From positions 102,311 to 166,310 of the forward strand of contig JAUZSF010000005.1 in the NCBI GenBank assembly GCA_030949705.1: a stretch of 64,000 bases of DNA. The letters are read 5' to 3'. Source of the stretch: Robiginitomaculum sp. (GTDB lineage: Bacteria; Pseudomonadota; Alphaproteobacteria; Caulobacterales; Maricaulaceae). Below, in pieces: positions 54,477 through 64,000 of the stretch. Position 1 is the first letter of the stretch. The number at the start of each line of letters is the position of its first letter. Made by a program: the position numbers and the translations under genes. The notes under the pieces were generated by a model that saw only the letters and a list, made by a program, of their open reading frames with translations, was not told where the DNA came from and searched no databases.

Positions 54477-55592
54477 ATGTTCTTTTCCAAAACAACAAAT
54501 GATATGAGCGCACAAATCGATGCGATCAACAAATCTCAAGCGGTGATTGAGTTTGATATGGATGGAACCATTCTGGATGCCAATCAGAACTTCTTAACGG
54601 CCCTTGGTTATGATCTGCGCGAGATCAAAGGGCAAAACCACAGCATGTTTGTGGATGGAAATTATCGCACCTCCGCAGAGTATAAGGCTTTCTGGGATGA
54701 TTTGCGCCGGGGAGAGTTTCAAGCCGCGGAATATAAACGCATTGGCAAGGGCGGTAAACCGGTCTGGATTCAGGCCTCCTACAACCCAATCATCAATGAT
54801 GATGGGGTCACGGTAAAAGTAGTTAAATTTGCCACCGACATCAGTGCTCAGGTCAAAGAACGGATGCGGCGCATGGAAATCCAAAAAAATATTGATCACG
54901 ATCTGGAAGAAATCACCAATGCTGTGGCCAATACCAAGAACCAGGCCACCCATGTTTCCGGGGCAGCGGACGAAACCTCATCAAATGTACAATCCCTAGC
55001 CGCCGGGATTGAAGAACTGGTGGCCTCGGTCGGCGAGATCAACCGCCAGGTGTCTTCTGCGCTGGATGTATCCACCGAGGCGGTGGACCAGGCCAAAAGC
55101 ACCAACAGCGTTGTTTCGGGGCTGGCGGATTCGGCGCAAAACATTGGTGAAGTGGTTGGCATGATTTCCGACATTGCTGAACAGACCAATTTGCTGGCAC
55201 TAAACGCCACCATAGAATCGGCCCGCGCCGGCGATGCCGGCAAAGGCTTTGCGGTGGTCGCCTCCGAAGTTAAGTCCCTGGCCAGCCAGACCGCCAAAGC
55301 TACCGAGGAAATCAGCAAGCAAATCAACGACATGCAGACAACCACCCAGGATGCCGTCAAAGCCATTGAGGGCATTTCCAAAACCATTGGCGATATAAAC
55401 GAATTTTCTGCTGCCATTTCAGCGGCCATGGAAGAACAAACCGCGGTCACCGGGGAAATGTCGTCCAACATGCAAACCGCGGCCAGTGGTGTGGACAATA
55501 TCACCCAGGGCATTGGCGAAATTGCTGGCGCCACCGAACAAGTGGACGCCGCCACGCAAAAGGTACGCGAAGCCTCTGCCGCCCTCGCCTGA
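54477..55592 (+). CDS. Soluble methyl-accepting chemotaxis protein with a PAS domain
   Basis: The 371-residue protein has no membrane segment. A PAS domain (about 15-125) shows [36 protein letters not shown] and the return strands [21 protein letters not shown]; it may bind haem, flavin or a small ligand. It feeds a signalling coiled coil with the highly conserved hairpin tip [37 protein letters not shown] near 230-265. It probably senses a cytoplasmic cue and controls CheA. No other che gene is in the window. CAGGAAACCC precedes the ATG. Confidence 0.9.
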   Translation: MFFSKTTNDMSAQIDAINKSQAVIEFDMDGTILDANQNFLTALGYDLREIKGQNHSMFVDGNYRTSAEYKAFWDDLRRGEFQAAEYKRIGKGGKPVWIQASYNPIINDDGVTVKVVKFATDISAQVKERMRRMEIQKNIDHDLEEITNAVANTKNQATHVSGAADETSSNVQSLAAGIEELVASVGEINRQVSSALDVSTEAVDQAKSTNSVVSGLADSAQNIGEVVGMISDIAEQTNLLALNATIESARAGDAGKGFAVVASEVKSLASQTAKATEEISKQINDMQTTTQDAVKAIEGISKTIGDINEFSAAISAAMEEQTAVTGEMSSNMQTAASGVDNITQGIGEIAGATEQVDAATQKVREASAALA

Positions 55593-55687
55593 AGGCGAGA
55601 ACAAAAGCCTGCACCATAGTGTCTATCAGACCTTGCGCGACGCGGCCCAACAGCCCATCTTTTGCTCGTGATCACAGGAGCAGATTA

Positions 55688-56611
55688 ATGAGCTTGTTTG
55701 GAAACGGCGGCACTTCACCAGAAACCGCAAACGGTAGTGACCTGATCAAGGACAGCACCGATGCTGGTTTTGTTGCCGATGTGGTGGAAGCCTCGAAAAC
55801 CACACCGGTTATCGTCGATTTCTGGGCTCCCTGGTGCGGACCCTGTCGCCAGCTTGGCCCCACCATCGAACGCGTGGTCAAGGCCGCCAAAGGCGCGGTC
55901 AAGCTGGTCAAGATCAATATTGATGAAAACCCCGCCATTGCCGGACAATTGCGGGTACAATCCATTCCCGCGGTCTTTGCTTTCAAGGATGGTCAACCGG
56001 TGGACGGCTTTATGGGGGCCCAGCCGGAAAGCCAGATCAGGGCCTTTGTGGACCGCCTTAGCGGGGAAACTGATGCCGGCGAAGAAGCTGATGCCATGGT
56101 GGCCCGCGGCAAGGATGCGCTGAACATTGGCGATACCGGCGGGGCGGCACAGGATTTTGCCGGGGCTTTGCAGATTGACCCGCAAAACACCGGGGCGCTG
56201 GCCGGCATGGCGCGATGCTATTTGCTGAATGATGATGTTGAAGGCGCCGAAGGTCTGTTGGCCGGCCTGGATGACAAGGCCAAAGATCATGCCGATGTAA
56301 AAAGCGTGTTGGCCGCCATCGCGCTGGCCCAAAAGGGTGAGGAGAATAACGTGAATACGGCCGCCCTGGAAGAAAAGATAAAAAGCAATCCGGATGATCT
56401 GGAGGCCCGCTACGCCCTGGCCGAGGCCCTAAGCGCCGCCGGGGACATGGAAGGAGCCGCCGAACATCTTTTTTATAGCATTGAACAGGACAAGGATTGG
56501 AACGACAGCGCCGCACGCAAATTGCTGCTGACCTTGTTTGAAGCGGCCGGCGCAAGTTCAACGTTTGCCATCAAGGGCCGTAAACGGCTATCTACCCTGT
56601 TGTTTAGTTAG
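55688..56611 (+). CDS. Thioredoxin-like co-chaperone YbbN
   Basis: The 307-residue protein joins a thioredoxin domain (about 25-130) with the redox motif DFWAPWCGPCRQLGP to tetratricopeptide-like repeats: AQDFAGALQIDPQNTGALAGMARCYL, DDLEARYALAEALSAAG, and a C-terminal GRKRLSTLLF. This is the arrangement of YbbN (CnoX), which protects proteins from oxidative aggregation and hands them to DnaK or GroEL. CAGGAGCAG precedes the ATG; a frame reaching 55619 has no such site. Trm112 follows after nine bases. Confidence 0.9.
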   Translation: MSLFGNGGTSPETANGSDLIKDSTDAGFVADVVEASKTTPVIVDFWAPWCGPCRQLGPTIERVVKAAKGAVKLVKINIDENPAIAGQLRVQSIPAVFAFKDGQPVDGFMGAQPESQIRAFVDRLSGETDAGEEADAMVARGKDALNIGDTGGAAQDFAGALQIDPQNTGALAGMARCYLLNDDVEGAEGLLAGLDDKAKDHADVKSVLAAIALAQKGEENNVNTAALEEKIKSNPDDLEARYALAEALSAAGDMEGAAEHLFYSIEQDKDWNDSAARKLLLTLFEAAGASSTFAIKGRKRLSTLLFS

Positions 56612-56620
56612 GCCGAAAAC

Positions 56621-56812
56621 ATGAGCAAAAAGCAAGATAAACGCGAACCAGACCCCAAAATGCTGGAACTGCTGGTCTGCCCCCTTACCCATGGCCCCTT
56701 GGTCTATGATCGGGAAAAGAACGAGCTGGTTTCCAAAAAAGCCAAACTGGCCTATCCCATTCGCGAAGGGGTGCCGATCATGCTCGCCGAAGAGGCCAGA
56801 AAAATAGGATAG
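56621..56812 (+). CDS. Trm112-family protein
   Basis: The 63 residues contain [25 protein letters not shown] and [20 protein letters not shown], the standard Trm112/YcaR pattern. Trm112 in eukaryotes and archaea activates methyltransferases; bacterial members are less well studied. It follows ybbN in the same operon, an arrangement often seen in alphaproteobacteria. Only one Cys of the usual zinc site is seen. Confidence 0.88.
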   Translation: MSKKQDKREPDPKMLELLVCPLTHGPLVYDREKNELVSKKAKLAYPIREGVPIMLAEEARKIG

Positions 56813-56822
56813 TACCATTACA

Positions 56823-57419
56823 ATGAATAGAGACACCTTGGTTGCTGCGCTCAAAGAAGAGCGTCTGGGAAATTATATCAAGTTACGTGGCGGGTTTCCC
56901 TTGCCCCTTGCCGGCGGCGTTTACTGGCTTGTTCTGGGCGTGCTTGGTTATACATTGCCACTTGGCACCTGGTTTATGGTGGCTCTTTTTGGCACCGGGG
57001 CGATTTTTCCGCTTGGCCTGTTCTTTGCCAAAGTTTTCAACAACAATTTCATGAAGGAAAAACAGGCCACAAGCAGTGTCATTTTGCCGGCCCTTATTGG
57101 CATGTTGTTGTTTTGGCCCATGCTCATTGCCAGCACCAAAGTCGCGCCTGAGCTTGCGATTTTGATCCTGGCCATTGGTATGTCCATACACTGGCCAGTG
57201 ATTGGCTGGTCTTATGGGCGCACGGGCCTTTATACCGCCCATTCCATTGTCCGGGCGCTCCTTGTGTTCGGCATCTGGACGGCCATGCCGGATGCTCGCA
57301 TGACCATGATACCCTTTGCTGTGGCGGGTGTTTATTTTGTAACAGTGCTGGCCATTCTGCTGGACACATCTCTGCTGCGCCGAAAAAAGGATCGCTCAAC
57401 TCAAAATGAGACGGCGTGA
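56823..57419 (+). CDS. Integral membrane protein, DUF7010-like
   Basis: The 198-residue protein has about six hydrophobic helices (for example GGVYWLVLGVLGYTLPLG, SSVILPALIGMLLFWPMLIAST, FAVAGVYFVTVLAILLD) and a charged N-terminus. GWSYGRTGLYTAHSIVRALLVFGIW is a conserved-looking motif. I place it near DUF7010 with moderate confidence; the function is unknown. It lies 11 bases after the Trm112 gene and may share its transcript. Confidence 0.65.
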   Translation: MNRDTLVAALKEERLGNYIKLRGGFPLPLAGGVYWLVLGVLGYTLPLGTWFMVALFGTGAIFPLGLFFAKVFNNNFMKEKQATSSVILPALIGMLLFWPMLIASTKVAPELAILILAIGMSIHWPVIGWSYGRTGLYTAHSIVRALLVFGIWTAMPDARMTMIPFAVAGVYFVTVLAILLDTSLLRRKKDRSTQNETA

Positions 57420-57503
57420 CAAATTTTTCGTGAAACCATTACAAAAGCCCGTTATAGTGCCACAATCCTGAAATAGATTCCGATTGTTGTGTAGGGGATT
57501 GTA

Positions 57504-58067
57504 ATGCATAAAAATACTAAACAACCAGGGTTTTTGGCCGCCTTCTTCGGCTTTCGAAGAATGGTTTCGCCGGCTTTTATCACGCTATTTTATTATCTTG
57601 GCCTGATCGGCATTCTGGCGGGCGCGGCATATGCCCTCATGGGATCCGGTCCGGTTTATGACCGGCTTATGCAATCTGGTCTCGGCGCAGCGGGTACCAT
57701 TGGTTTTTATATAGGGGTGGTGATTTTTGCCCTCATATCCATTTTGGTTTTACGGTTTTTTTGTGAACTGTTGATTGTGCTGTTTACCGTTTCCAATCGG
57801 CTGAGTGATATTTCAACAACTCTTGGAGAAGATGAACCAAAAGCTGCACAGCCAGCACCCGTCGCCCTTGAAGAATCTGCCCCGGAACCAGCGTCAGAAC
57901 CGGTGGCAGAGCCTGCCCCAGAACCAGAACCCGCCGCTCAAGAATCCGAAGACAAGAGCGCTGTAACCTCCACCGATACCCACGATGAGGCCGACGAAGG
58001 CACAGCAGATAGTGAGAATGCCGACCCGGACCAGGAAGATGGTGAAGCAGAGAATAAAGACGAATAA
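57504..58067 (+). CDS. DUF4282 membrane protein with an acidic tail
   Basis: The first 105 residues carry two membrane segments (FITLFYYLGLIGILAGAAYALM and FYIGVVIFALISILVLRFFCELLIVLF) and the FRRMVSP and RFFCELLIVLF motifs of DUF4282. The rest is a low-complexity tail of Glu, Pro and Ala repeats followed by an acidic stretch, which would hang in the cytoplasm or periplasm. The function is unknown. GTAGGGGATTGTA precedes the ATG. Confidence 0.75.
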   Translation: MHKNTKQPGFLAAFFGFRRMVSPAFITLFYYLGLIGILAGAAYALMGSGPVYDRLMQSGLGAAGTIGFYIGVVIFALISILVLRFFCELLIVLFTVSNRLSDISTTLGEDEPKAAQPAPVALEESAPEPASEPVAEPAPEPEPAAQESEDKSAVTSTDTHDEADEGTADSENADPDQEDGEAENKDE

Positions 58068-58074
58068 ACACCGG

Positions 58075-58100
58075 CTGATTACCTGAACAATCAGACTTTT
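58075..58100 (+). terminator. Weak terminator candidate
   Basis: CTGATT and AATCAG (58075-58080, 58089-58094) pair around an eight-base loop and are followed by ACTTTTCCC. The stem is short and the T run brief, so this is uncertain. Confidence 0.3.
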
Positions 58101-58175
58101 CCCTGCGAGTACAGTAACCATATATTACCTTTATGGCCCTAATATTCCTCTGCGCCTAATTTGTCGGAGGAACCG

Positions 58176-60284
58176 GTGTCATTTTGGAATAGACTTTCTC
58201 TTCCCGCAAAGATTATGCTGGTAACCGGGTTTGCCATGTTGACCCTTTTGGTGCCCCTTGCCAGTTGGGATATTCTTTCCGAAGGCGAAGAGATTAATGA
58301 GCGGGCCGAAGAACAGGCCGTTTCAACATTGGATATGCTGGAAGCAGTGCACACCAACGCCATGCTGAACCGGCAAAGGCAGGACGATAACGACCCTGCC
58401 ATTCAGACCTTAAACGGCACACTGGACCTATATTCCACACACGAAAATGATGTGAAGGTCTGGCTGGTCATGAGCGATAAGGTAATCGCTTATCAAAAGG
58501 CCTCCGGCCATAAAGAGATAGAGGCGCCCCGCGATGCCGTAGATGTTGCCGCCCTGAAAGAAGGGGTCAGACAAGCCTTTCATAGCAAAACAGATAAAAC
58601 CGTGCGGGTGACACGTCCGGTGATTCTGGGCCAGGGCAATGCCGCCCACGAGCGCTGCGTCGAATGCCATAGCGCCCTTATGGGCATCCAGCCTGGCGAG
58701 GTCGTTGGCGCCTATAGTGCCTTTGTGGATATTGCCGCCCCACTGGCTGCCTGGAAAGAAAAGGCCCTTGTTCAGGCTTCAATTGGAATATTTTTTATTC
58801 TTTCCACGCTGGCGCTTATCCAGGCCCTGTTATTTAAAAATGTGATCAAGCCCATTTCCGAAATGGCCCAAACCACCATGGAGATTGCCAAAGGGCGGGG
58901 CCACTCTGCCTTAAAGGTGTACAACCGTCAGGATGTCATTGGGAAATTGTCCAAGACTTTGCAAATGTTCCAAAATACCATGTCGGAAAACCAGAAACTG
59001 GCCGTACAGAGCGCCCGGGCGAATGCGCTTAAAAAAGCAAATGCACAACTGGAAGAGCGCGTTCAGGAGCGCACGAAACAGCTGGACAAGGCCTTGCGTG
59101 ATGCCGAAGAAGCCAATCAGGCCAAGTCCGACTTTCTGGCCACCATGAGTCACGAGCTGCGCACCCCGATGAACGGGGTAATTGGCATGGCCGAAGCCGT
59201 TCTGGATTCCGATTTACCTGCGGAACAGCGTGAAAAAATAGATGTCATCAACTTTTCCGCAAAATCCCTGATGGTGATCCTGAATGATATTCTGGATTTC
59301 TCAAAAATTGAAGCCGGCGAAATGGCTCTTTCAAAAGCCCCGTTCTGCCCCCGGGTGCTGGTTGAAAAAACCTTGAACATGTGGCGTACCGCCGCCGAGG
59401 AAAAGGGCTTAAAGCTGATTACAGAAATCAATGGTGATCTTGACCGCATGGCTGTTGGTGATGAAGCCCGTCTTACTCAGATTTTAGGCAACCTTCTTTC
59501 CAATGCAATCAAGTTTACGCCTACAGGTCATGTAAAGCTGATCGTTACGGCCAAAAAATCATCCAAGACAACGGCTTTTGTTTTTCGGGTAGAAGATACC
59601 GGGCCCGGTGTTGATCGTTCTAAGGTCACCCGCATTTTCAAGGTCTTTACCCAAGGTGATCAGTCCATGGTTCGCCACCACGGCGGCACCGGCATTGGCC
59701 TCTCTATCAGCCATAAACTGGCCTCTATGATGAGTGGGTCCTTGAAATATGACAACAGTTATGAAGACGGGGCCTGTTTTTTGTTTTCGCTGGAACTGGA
59801 AAATGCCAAGCCCTCGGCCTCTGAAAACACCGCGGCACCCAAGACAAAGAAAAGCAAAAAACCGGCGCGACGCCTGAACGTGCTGGCCGTTGAAGACAGC
59901 GCCATCAACCGGAAAGTCCTGCAGGCGATTTTGGCTAAAATGCCTGTGGACCTGACCTTTGCCCATGACGGTGTCGAAGCCGTCGAGGTCGCCGCCGCCC
60001 AGGCTTTTGATGTGATTTTAATGGACATTCAAATGCCCAATATGGATGGGGTTGATGCCACCAAGGCCATCAGAGCCTCTAATGGCCCTAATATCACAAC
60101 GCCCATTATTGCGGTTACGGCCAATGCCATGGCCACCGACCGTGAACGTTATATGCAGGTGGGCATGGATGACTTTATTCCCAAACCCATTGATGTACCG
60201 CAATTGGTCGGCGCCTTGCGCAAAGCGGCCAAAGGGGCCAAGCCAAAAGAGACTCGGCCCCAACAGCAACGCAACACAGGTTAA
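58176..60284 (+). CDS. Hybrid sensor histidine kinase with a haem-c-type (CxxCH) periplasmic DUF3365 domain
   Basis: Two membrane segments (about 9-32 and 190-213) flank a periplasmic domain with [15 protein letters not shown] [13 protein letters not shown] near residue 160. CxxCH is a covalent haem-c site, and the domain resembles DUF3365 (Tll0287-like). A HAMP segment, a coiled coil, a HisKA domain ([10 protein letters not shown], His near 326) and an ATPase ([33 protein letters not shown]) follow. A receiver domain (Asp near 617 in [12 protein letters not shown], Lys in FIPKPID) ends it. It probably senses redox state or a gas. The GTG at 58176 follows GGAGGA; a TTG at 58161 overlaps that site. 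Confidence 0.88.
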   Translation: MSFWNRLSLPAKIMLVTGFAMLTLLVPLASWDILSEGEEINERAEEQAVSTLDMLEAVHTNAMLNRQRQDDNDPAIQTLNGTLDLYSTHENDVKVWLVMSDKVIAYQKASGHKEIEAPRDAVDVAALKEGVRQAFHSKTDKTVRVTRPVILGQGNAAHERCVECHSALMGIQPGEVVGAYSAFVDIAAPLAAWKEKALVQASIGIFFILSTLALIQALLFKNVIKPISEMAQTTMEIAKGRGHSALKVYNRQDVIGKLSKTLQMFQNTMSENQKLAVQSARANALKKANAQLEERVQERTKQLDKALRDAEEANQAKSDFLATMSHELRTPMNGVIGMAEAVLDSDLPAEQREKIDVINFSAKSLMVILNDILDFSKIEAGEMALSKAPFCPRVLVEKTLNMWRTAAEEKGLKLITEINGDLDRMAVGDEARLTQILGNLLSNAIKFTPTGHVKLIVTAKKSSKTTAFVFRVEDTGPGVDRSKVTRIFKVFTQGDQSMVRHHGGTGIGLSISHKLASMMSGSLKYDNSYEDGACFLFSLELENAKPSASENTAAPKTKKSKKPARRLNVLAVEDSAINRKVLQAILAKMPVDLTFAHDGVEAVEVAAAQAFDVILMDIQMPNMDGVDATKAIRASNGPNITTPIIAVTANAMATDRERYMQVGMDDFIPKPIDVPQLVGALRKAAKGAKPKETRPQQQRNTG

Positions 60285-60287
60285 ATC

Positions 60288-62879
60288 TTAGGCGGTTAAC
60301 GCCTCCAGGGTCTTGCCATTAAAGACCAGGGCTCCGTCTTCCACACTGATCTTGACGGTATCGCCGTCTTTGATCACGCCTTCCAGAATGAGCTTGGCCA
60401 GCGGATCTTGCAGCTGTTTCTGGATGACCCGTTTCAGGGGTCGCGCGCCATAGACCGGGTCATAGCCCTGATTGCCTATCCAGGTACGGGCGGCATCATC
60501 CAGTTCCAGGTTGATATGACGATCAGACAAGAGCGCCAGCAGGCGTTTCATCTGAATATCCACAATGCTGGCCATGTGTTCCGGCTTCAGGCGATGGAAG
60601 AGAATGATTTCGTCCACACGGTTCAGGAATTCTGGCCGGAAATGGGCCCGCACCACATTCATCACCGCTTCGTGGCTTTCTTCGGAGGATTCCGCCGATG
60701 CCGCCGCAAGATGTTCTGAGCCCAGGTTTGACGTCATGATGATCAGGGCGTGGCGAAAATCCACCGTGCGTCCCTGGCCGTCGGTCAGACGACCATCATC
60801 CAGCACCTGCAACAGCACATTGAACACATCCGGGTGCGCCTTTTCGATCTCATCGAGCAGGATCACCTGATAGGGCCGACGGCGGACCGCTTCGGTCAGC
60901 GCACCGCCCTCTTCATAACCAACATAGCCTGGCGGGGCGCCGATCATGCGGCTGACCGAGTGTTTTTCCATATATTCCGACATATCCAGGCGGGTGATGG
61001 CGTGTTCATCATCAAACAGAAATTCGGCCAGCGCCTTGGTCAGTTCGGTTTTACCAACCCCCGTTGGCCCCAGAAACATGAAGGAACCAATGGGTTTGGA
61101 CGGATCAGACAGCCCCGCACGGGCACGGCGCACCGCATCGGAGACCGCCCGCAAGGCATCATCCTGACCCACGACGCGGGCACGCAGCTTGTCTTCCATT
61201 TGCAGGAGTTTTTCGCGTTCGCCCTGCAGCATTTTATCCACAGGAATACCCGTCCAGCGCGAAACAATGGCGGCCACCTGTTCGGCATCCACCACCTCCA
61301 TACTGGACTCACTTTCGCTTTGTTCCTGCTCTTTGGCCAGGGCTTCTTCCAGTTGCGGAATACGGCCGTATTTGATCTCGGAGGCTCGCGCCCAATCGCC
61401 ACGCCGTTCGGCTTCGGCCAGTTCGTTGCGCAAAATTTCCAGCGCTTCCTTGGCTTTGGTGGCTTCCGACAGGCGTTCTTTTTCCGCGCGCCAGGCACCG
61501 CTCAGCTCTGCGGACTGCACTTCCAGCTCAGCGATTTCATCTTCCAGTTTTTTCAGGCGCTCTTTGGAGTCTTCATCCTTTTCCTTGCGCAGGGCTTCGG
61601 CTTCGATATGGGCCTGCATCAGGCGACGATCCACCTCATCCAGCGCTTCAGGCTTTGAATCAATCTGCATGCGCAGGCGCGACGCCGCCTCGTCCATCAG
61701 GTCAATGGCCTTGTCGGGCAAAAACCGATCGGTGATATAGCGCGTGGATAATGTCACCGCCGCAATAATGGCACTGTCGGCAATGCGCACCCCGTGGTGC
61801 ACTTCGTATTTTTCCTTCAGGCCGCGCAAAATGGAAATGGTGTCTTCTTCGCTTGGTTCCTCCACCATGACCGGTTGAAAACGCCGGGCCAGGGCCGCGT
61901 CTTTTTCCACATGCTTGCGATATTCATCCAGCGTGGTGGCCCCGATGGCGTGCAGTTCACCCCGCGCCAAAGCGGGTTTCAGCAAATTGGAGGCATCCAT
62001 GGCCCCATCGGATTTGCCCGCGCCCACCAGGGTGTGCATTTCATCAATAAAGAGGATGATTTCACCCTCGGCGGCCTGTACCTCATTGATCACGGCTTTC
62101 AGGCGTTCCTCGAATTCACCGCGATATTTCGCACCGGCGATCAGCGCACCCATGTCCAGCGACAAAAGCTTTTTGTTTTTAAGACCTTCAGGCACATCCC
62201 CATTAACGATGCGCAGCGCCAACCCTTCGGCGATGGCGGTTTTACCCACACCAGGCTCGCCGATCAGCACCGGATTGTTTTTGGTGCGCCGGGAGAGAAC
62301 CTGAATGGTGCGCCGGATTTCGTCATCACGCCCGATAATCGGATCCAGCTTGCCATCACGAGCGGCCTCGGTCAGATCCCGGGTATATTTTTTCAGGGCG
62401 TCATAAGATTCCTCTGCAGATGCGCTGTCGGCGGTGCGCCCTTTGCGAATATCATTGATCGCGGCGTTCAGTTTTTGCGCCGTCAAACCAGAGCGTTTCA
62501 GAATATCAGCGGTTTTGGCGTCCTTGGTCAGGCACAAGGCCAGCAAAATGCGTTCAACCGTGACAAAGCTGTCGCCGGCTTTTTGGGCAACCTCTTCGGC
62601 AGCCTGTAAAACCTTGGCGGTTTCGGCGGTCATGTAAATTTTGCCGTCGCCGCCCTCGATCTTGGGTAGCTTGTCCAGGGCTTCGGTCACTTCCTGCAAG
62701 GCCAGTTCGGGCTGTGCCCCCGCGGCCCGCATCAAATTGGCCGCCATGCCTTCGCGGTCATCCAGCAGCGCTTTTAGTACGTGCTCTGGCGTAAATTGTT
62801 GGTGTCCGGCCGCCAGCGCCAGGGTCTGCGCGGCCTGTATCATGCCTTTGGCACGATCAGAAAATTTTTCTATGTTCAT
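60288..62879 (-). CDS. clpB: ATP-dependent disaggregase ClpB
   Basis: ClpB works with DnaK to dissolve protein aggregates after heat stress. The 863-residue protein has the N-domain ([21 protein letters not shown]), two AAA modules with Walker A sites GEPGVGKTA and [10 protein letters not shown], and the long coiled-coil middle domain (about 405-525) that distinguishes ClpB from Clp[13 protein letters not shown] and [13 protein letters not shown] are pore loops. I chose the start with AGGGGATTATT before it; the frame extends to 62978 without family similarity. It is convergent with the hybrid kinase gene. Confidence 0.96.
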   Translation of the reverse strand: MNIEKFSDRAKGMIQAAQTLALAAGHQQFTPEHVLKALLDDREGMAANLMRAAGAQPELALQEVTEALDKLPKIEGGDGKIYMTAETAKVLQAAEEVAQKAGDSFVTVERILLALCLTKDAKTADILKRSGLTAQKLNAAINDIRKGRTADSASAEESYDALKKYTRDLTEAARDGKLDPIIGRDDEIRRTIQVLSRRTKNNPVLIGEPGVGKTAIAEGLALRIVNGDVPEGLKNKKLLSLDMGALIAGAKYRGEFEERLKAVINEVQAAEGEIILFIDEMHTLVGAGKSDGAMDASNLLKPALARGELHAIGATTLDEYRKHVEKDAALARRFQPVMVEEPSEEDTISILRGLKEKYEVHHGVRIADSAIIAAVTLSTRYITDRFLPDKAIDLMDEAASRLRMQIDSKPEALDEVDRRLMQAHIEAEALRKEKDEDSKERLKKLEDEIAELEVQSAELSGAWRAEKERLSEATKAKEALEILRNELAEAERRGDWARASEIKYGRIPQLEEALAKEQEQSESESSMEVVDAEQVAAIVSRWTGIPVDKMLQGEREKLLQMEDKLRARVVGQDDALRAVSDAVRRARAGLSDPSKPIGSFMFLGPTGVGKTELTKALAEFLFDDEHAITRLDMSEYMEKHSVSRMIGAPPGYVGYEEGGALTEAVRRRPYQVILLDEIEKAHPDVFNVLLQVLDDGRLTDGQGRTVDFRHALIIMTSNLGSEHLAAASAESSEESHEAVMNVVRAHFRPEFLNRVDEIILFHRLKPEHMASIVDIQMKRLLALLSDRHINLELDDAARTWIGNQGYDPVYGARPLKRVIQKQLQDPLAKLILEGVIKDGDTVKISVEDGALVFNGKTLEALTA

Positions 62880-62953
62880 AATAATCCCCTGTCCTTTCAG
62901 CGAGATGGGGGATCCCTGCCCGTTATGGCGCAAAGAACCCGCCTTTGCCTTAC

Positions 62954-62981
62954 ACATAGTGTTGCTTTTTTGCCGCACAAG
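62954..62981 (-). promoter_or_regulatory. RpoH-type promoter candidate for clpB
   Basis: On the minus strand CTTG (62981-62978) is followed after 18 bases by CTATGT (62959-62954), resembling alphaproteobacterial RpoH promoters. The leader would be about 65 bases. This is consistent with heat-shock control of clpB. Confidence 0.4.
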
Positions 62982-63041
62982 GGGGATCGCAAAAGATCAT
63001 CTGGTCAGGTTGTCGCAGGGGGTAAGTCCGTTGAGAATGGC

Positions 63042-63698
63042 TTATATGTCTCCGAAGATTTTTACCGTTTTCCACCTGCCGGCATCATTTTCAGGTGCCC
63101 CGGCCACATATGACATATAGAAGGCACTTCGTATCCATGCTGTAGCGGTTTTATTTATTTTTGGCACCCAGTTTTGAGCATCATCAAATGACAAACCCGG
63201 CTCATCTGAGGCAATAAGAAGGACATCCATATATTTGTTGTTCTTTTTATAATTACATTTTTTTGTTTCTATAGCTTTTTCTATTTCACATATAAATTTG
63301 TCTTTTGACCAATAAATATGTTTACGCCATTCTAAAGACGAAACTTCTTCCATTTTTTTGTTTTTATTTCGGTCTTTAGCCTTTTTCAACGCCATGCGCT
63401 TTTCATTCATAAGGCGGCGAATTTCTACATTTATTTTCTCGTCTCCCATCCAAGCAAATATATCCGGTGGATCACTTTTGTTTGCCATAAAAGCTGAAAA
63501 ACAGATGCCATAATCTACCTTAACCGCCCCCACAAAGTTTTTGAATATATATGTTTCGTCAAAAGATTTGTTCCCTGTGTATATTAAAGAAGAGTTTCCT
63601 AATAGGTTTATTTTTTCTATTGCTTCAGAAAGATTTTTAGCTTCCACGTTGTCCATAGTTATGACTCTATGTTTTAAATTAATAAGATATAAATACAT
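63042..63698 (-). CDS. AT-rich gene of unknown function, possibly PD-(D/E)xK-like
   Basis: I do not recognise this protein of about 218 residues. It includes FAWMGDEKINVEIRRLMNEKRMALKKAKDRNKNKK, a strongly basic stretch, and DPPDIFAWMGDEKINVEI, which could be the D...ExR core of a restriction-like nuclease fold. The remainder is helical with many Lys, Asn and Ile codons ending in A or T. Its base composition is clearly lower in GC than the rest of the window, which suggests recent acquisition. The start is uncertain: 63698 and 63656 are both possible. Confidence 0.55.
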   Translation of the reverse strand: MYLYLINLKHRVITMDNVEAKNLSEAIEKINLLGNSSLIYTGNKSFDETYIFKNFVGAVKVDYGICFSAFMANKSDPPDIFAWMGDEKINVEIRRLMNEKRMALKKAKDRNKNKKMEEVSSLEWRKHIYWSKDKFICEIEKAIETKKCNYKKNNKYMDVLLIASDEPGLSFDDAQNWVPKINKTATAWIRSAFYMSYVAGAPENDAGRWKTVKIFGDI

Positions 63699-63775
63699 CA
63701 CTCGAGTCGTTATAAAATGTCAACGCAAGCTCTATTTTCTAAAGTTCACAACCAGCATGATCAGATATGCCTCAA

Positions 63776-64000
63776 ATGATCCGAAAAACCATTTCTCTAC
63801 CTCAAGGCATGGCGAATTTTATCCAAACATGGCTGGAATTTGGTCTATATGGCAATGACAGTGAATATTTTCGTGAACGGGTCATGGCGGATCAATAGCA
63901 GCAGGAAAAAGAGGCCTTTCAGGCCATGATTGAACAATCTATGGCCAGAACGAGAAATGAGTATGGACCTGCCTTGAGAATTCATCGCCACAAACGGCAT
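63776..64000 (+). pseudogene. ParD-family antitoxin with an in-frame stop (runs off the window)
   Basis: MIRKTISLPQGMANFIQTWL and FGLYGNDSEYFRERVMADQ match the ribbon-helix-helix ParD antitoxins. A TAG at 63896-63898 interrupts the frame exactly where the family continues. After it the same frame reads QQEKEAFQAMIEQSMARTR, the expected toxin-binding tail, and stays open to the edge. A single C-to-T change (CAG to TAG) would explain the stop. Any toxin gene would lie beyond the window. Confidence 0.6.

Noticed and set aside
55584..55599. Hairpin CTCGCC-TGAA-GGCGAG over the stop codon of the chemoreceptor gene, as a terminator
   Set aside because: It is followed by AACAAAAG on the plus strand, with no T tract, so intrinsic termination is unlikely.
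60750..61658. A 302-codon open frame on the plus strand opposite clpB
   Set aside because: It is antisense to a complete clpB gene and has no family-like sequence; it is a by-product of GC-rich codon use.

Overview
The window is a chromosomal segment of an alphaproteobacterium. Evidence for this is a CpdR-type single-domain response regulator, an EipA/DUF1134 protein, a three-gene proton-translocating transhydrogenase (pntAA-pntAB-pntB), a ROSE-like leader before a small heat-shock gene, and dispersed palindromic repeats of the CTTCGAGG...CCTCAGGATGAGG kind. I cannot name the genus. Against this background a block of genes looks xanthomonad-like: a one-operon histidine pathway with a fused HisIE, a TrpR-like regulator at its head, and a divergent aspartokinase/diaminopimelate-decarboxylase fusion (LysAC).

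Layout. 0-6 kb: end of an ATP-grasp-like gene, an MBL hydrolase, a YbjQ protein, signal peptidase I, a CelD-like acetyltransferase and an S9 peptidase. 6.1-13 kb: the his operon on the minus strand (yerC/hisR-hisG-hisD-hisCB-hisH-hisA-hisF-hisIE), with HisC and HisB in one polypeptide. 13-15.7 kb: lysAC, divergent from his across a shared promoter with a trp-operator-like palindrome. 15.8-18 kb: a PD-(D/E)xK-like gene wrecked by an IS5-family insertion and frameshifts. 18-21.5 kb: pnt operon whose PntAA has a Lys/Ala/Pro-rich tail. 21.6-25.2 kb: phhB, an SDR remnant, an SDR gene, a repeat-rich gap, tRNA-Val, cpdR and a broken N-formylglutamate amidohydrolase. 25.2-28.6 kb: a candidate sRNA, typA, an XRE regulator behind a sigma54-like promoter, and hisN, which completes the histidine pathway.

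28.6-30.8 kb: a mer-like operon (Hg-type MerR, outer-membrane barrel, MerP-like, MerT-like) with no mercuric reductase. 30.8-38.8 kb: lysophospholipase, methyltransferase, Hsp20 with heat-shock promoter and RNA thermometer, Hpt, gpmA, FKBP lipoprotein, argE, an S24 repressor, DUF952 and pyrD. 38.8-50.8 kb: MATE, arsC, a CitE-like lyase, a PdxY-DUF429 fusion, lepA, eipA, ubiD, an enoyl-CoA hydratase and MarR. 50.8-64 kb: epoxide hydrolase, membrane-anchored beta-helix protein, tRNA-Gly, a prolyl-tRNA deacylase, a soluble chemoreceptor, YbbN, a hybrid histidine kinase with a haem-c CxxCH motif, clpB, then an AT-rich end with a foreign-looking gene and a broken parD.

At least eight otherwise well-conserved genes carry a single-base frameshift, mostly in homopolymer runs (lepA, gpmA, fkpA-like, the DUF429 fusion, proX and others). 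This looks like sequence error more than gene decay, so these genes may well be intact in the organism.

All family assignments come from reading motifs, lengths and context. No database search was run.
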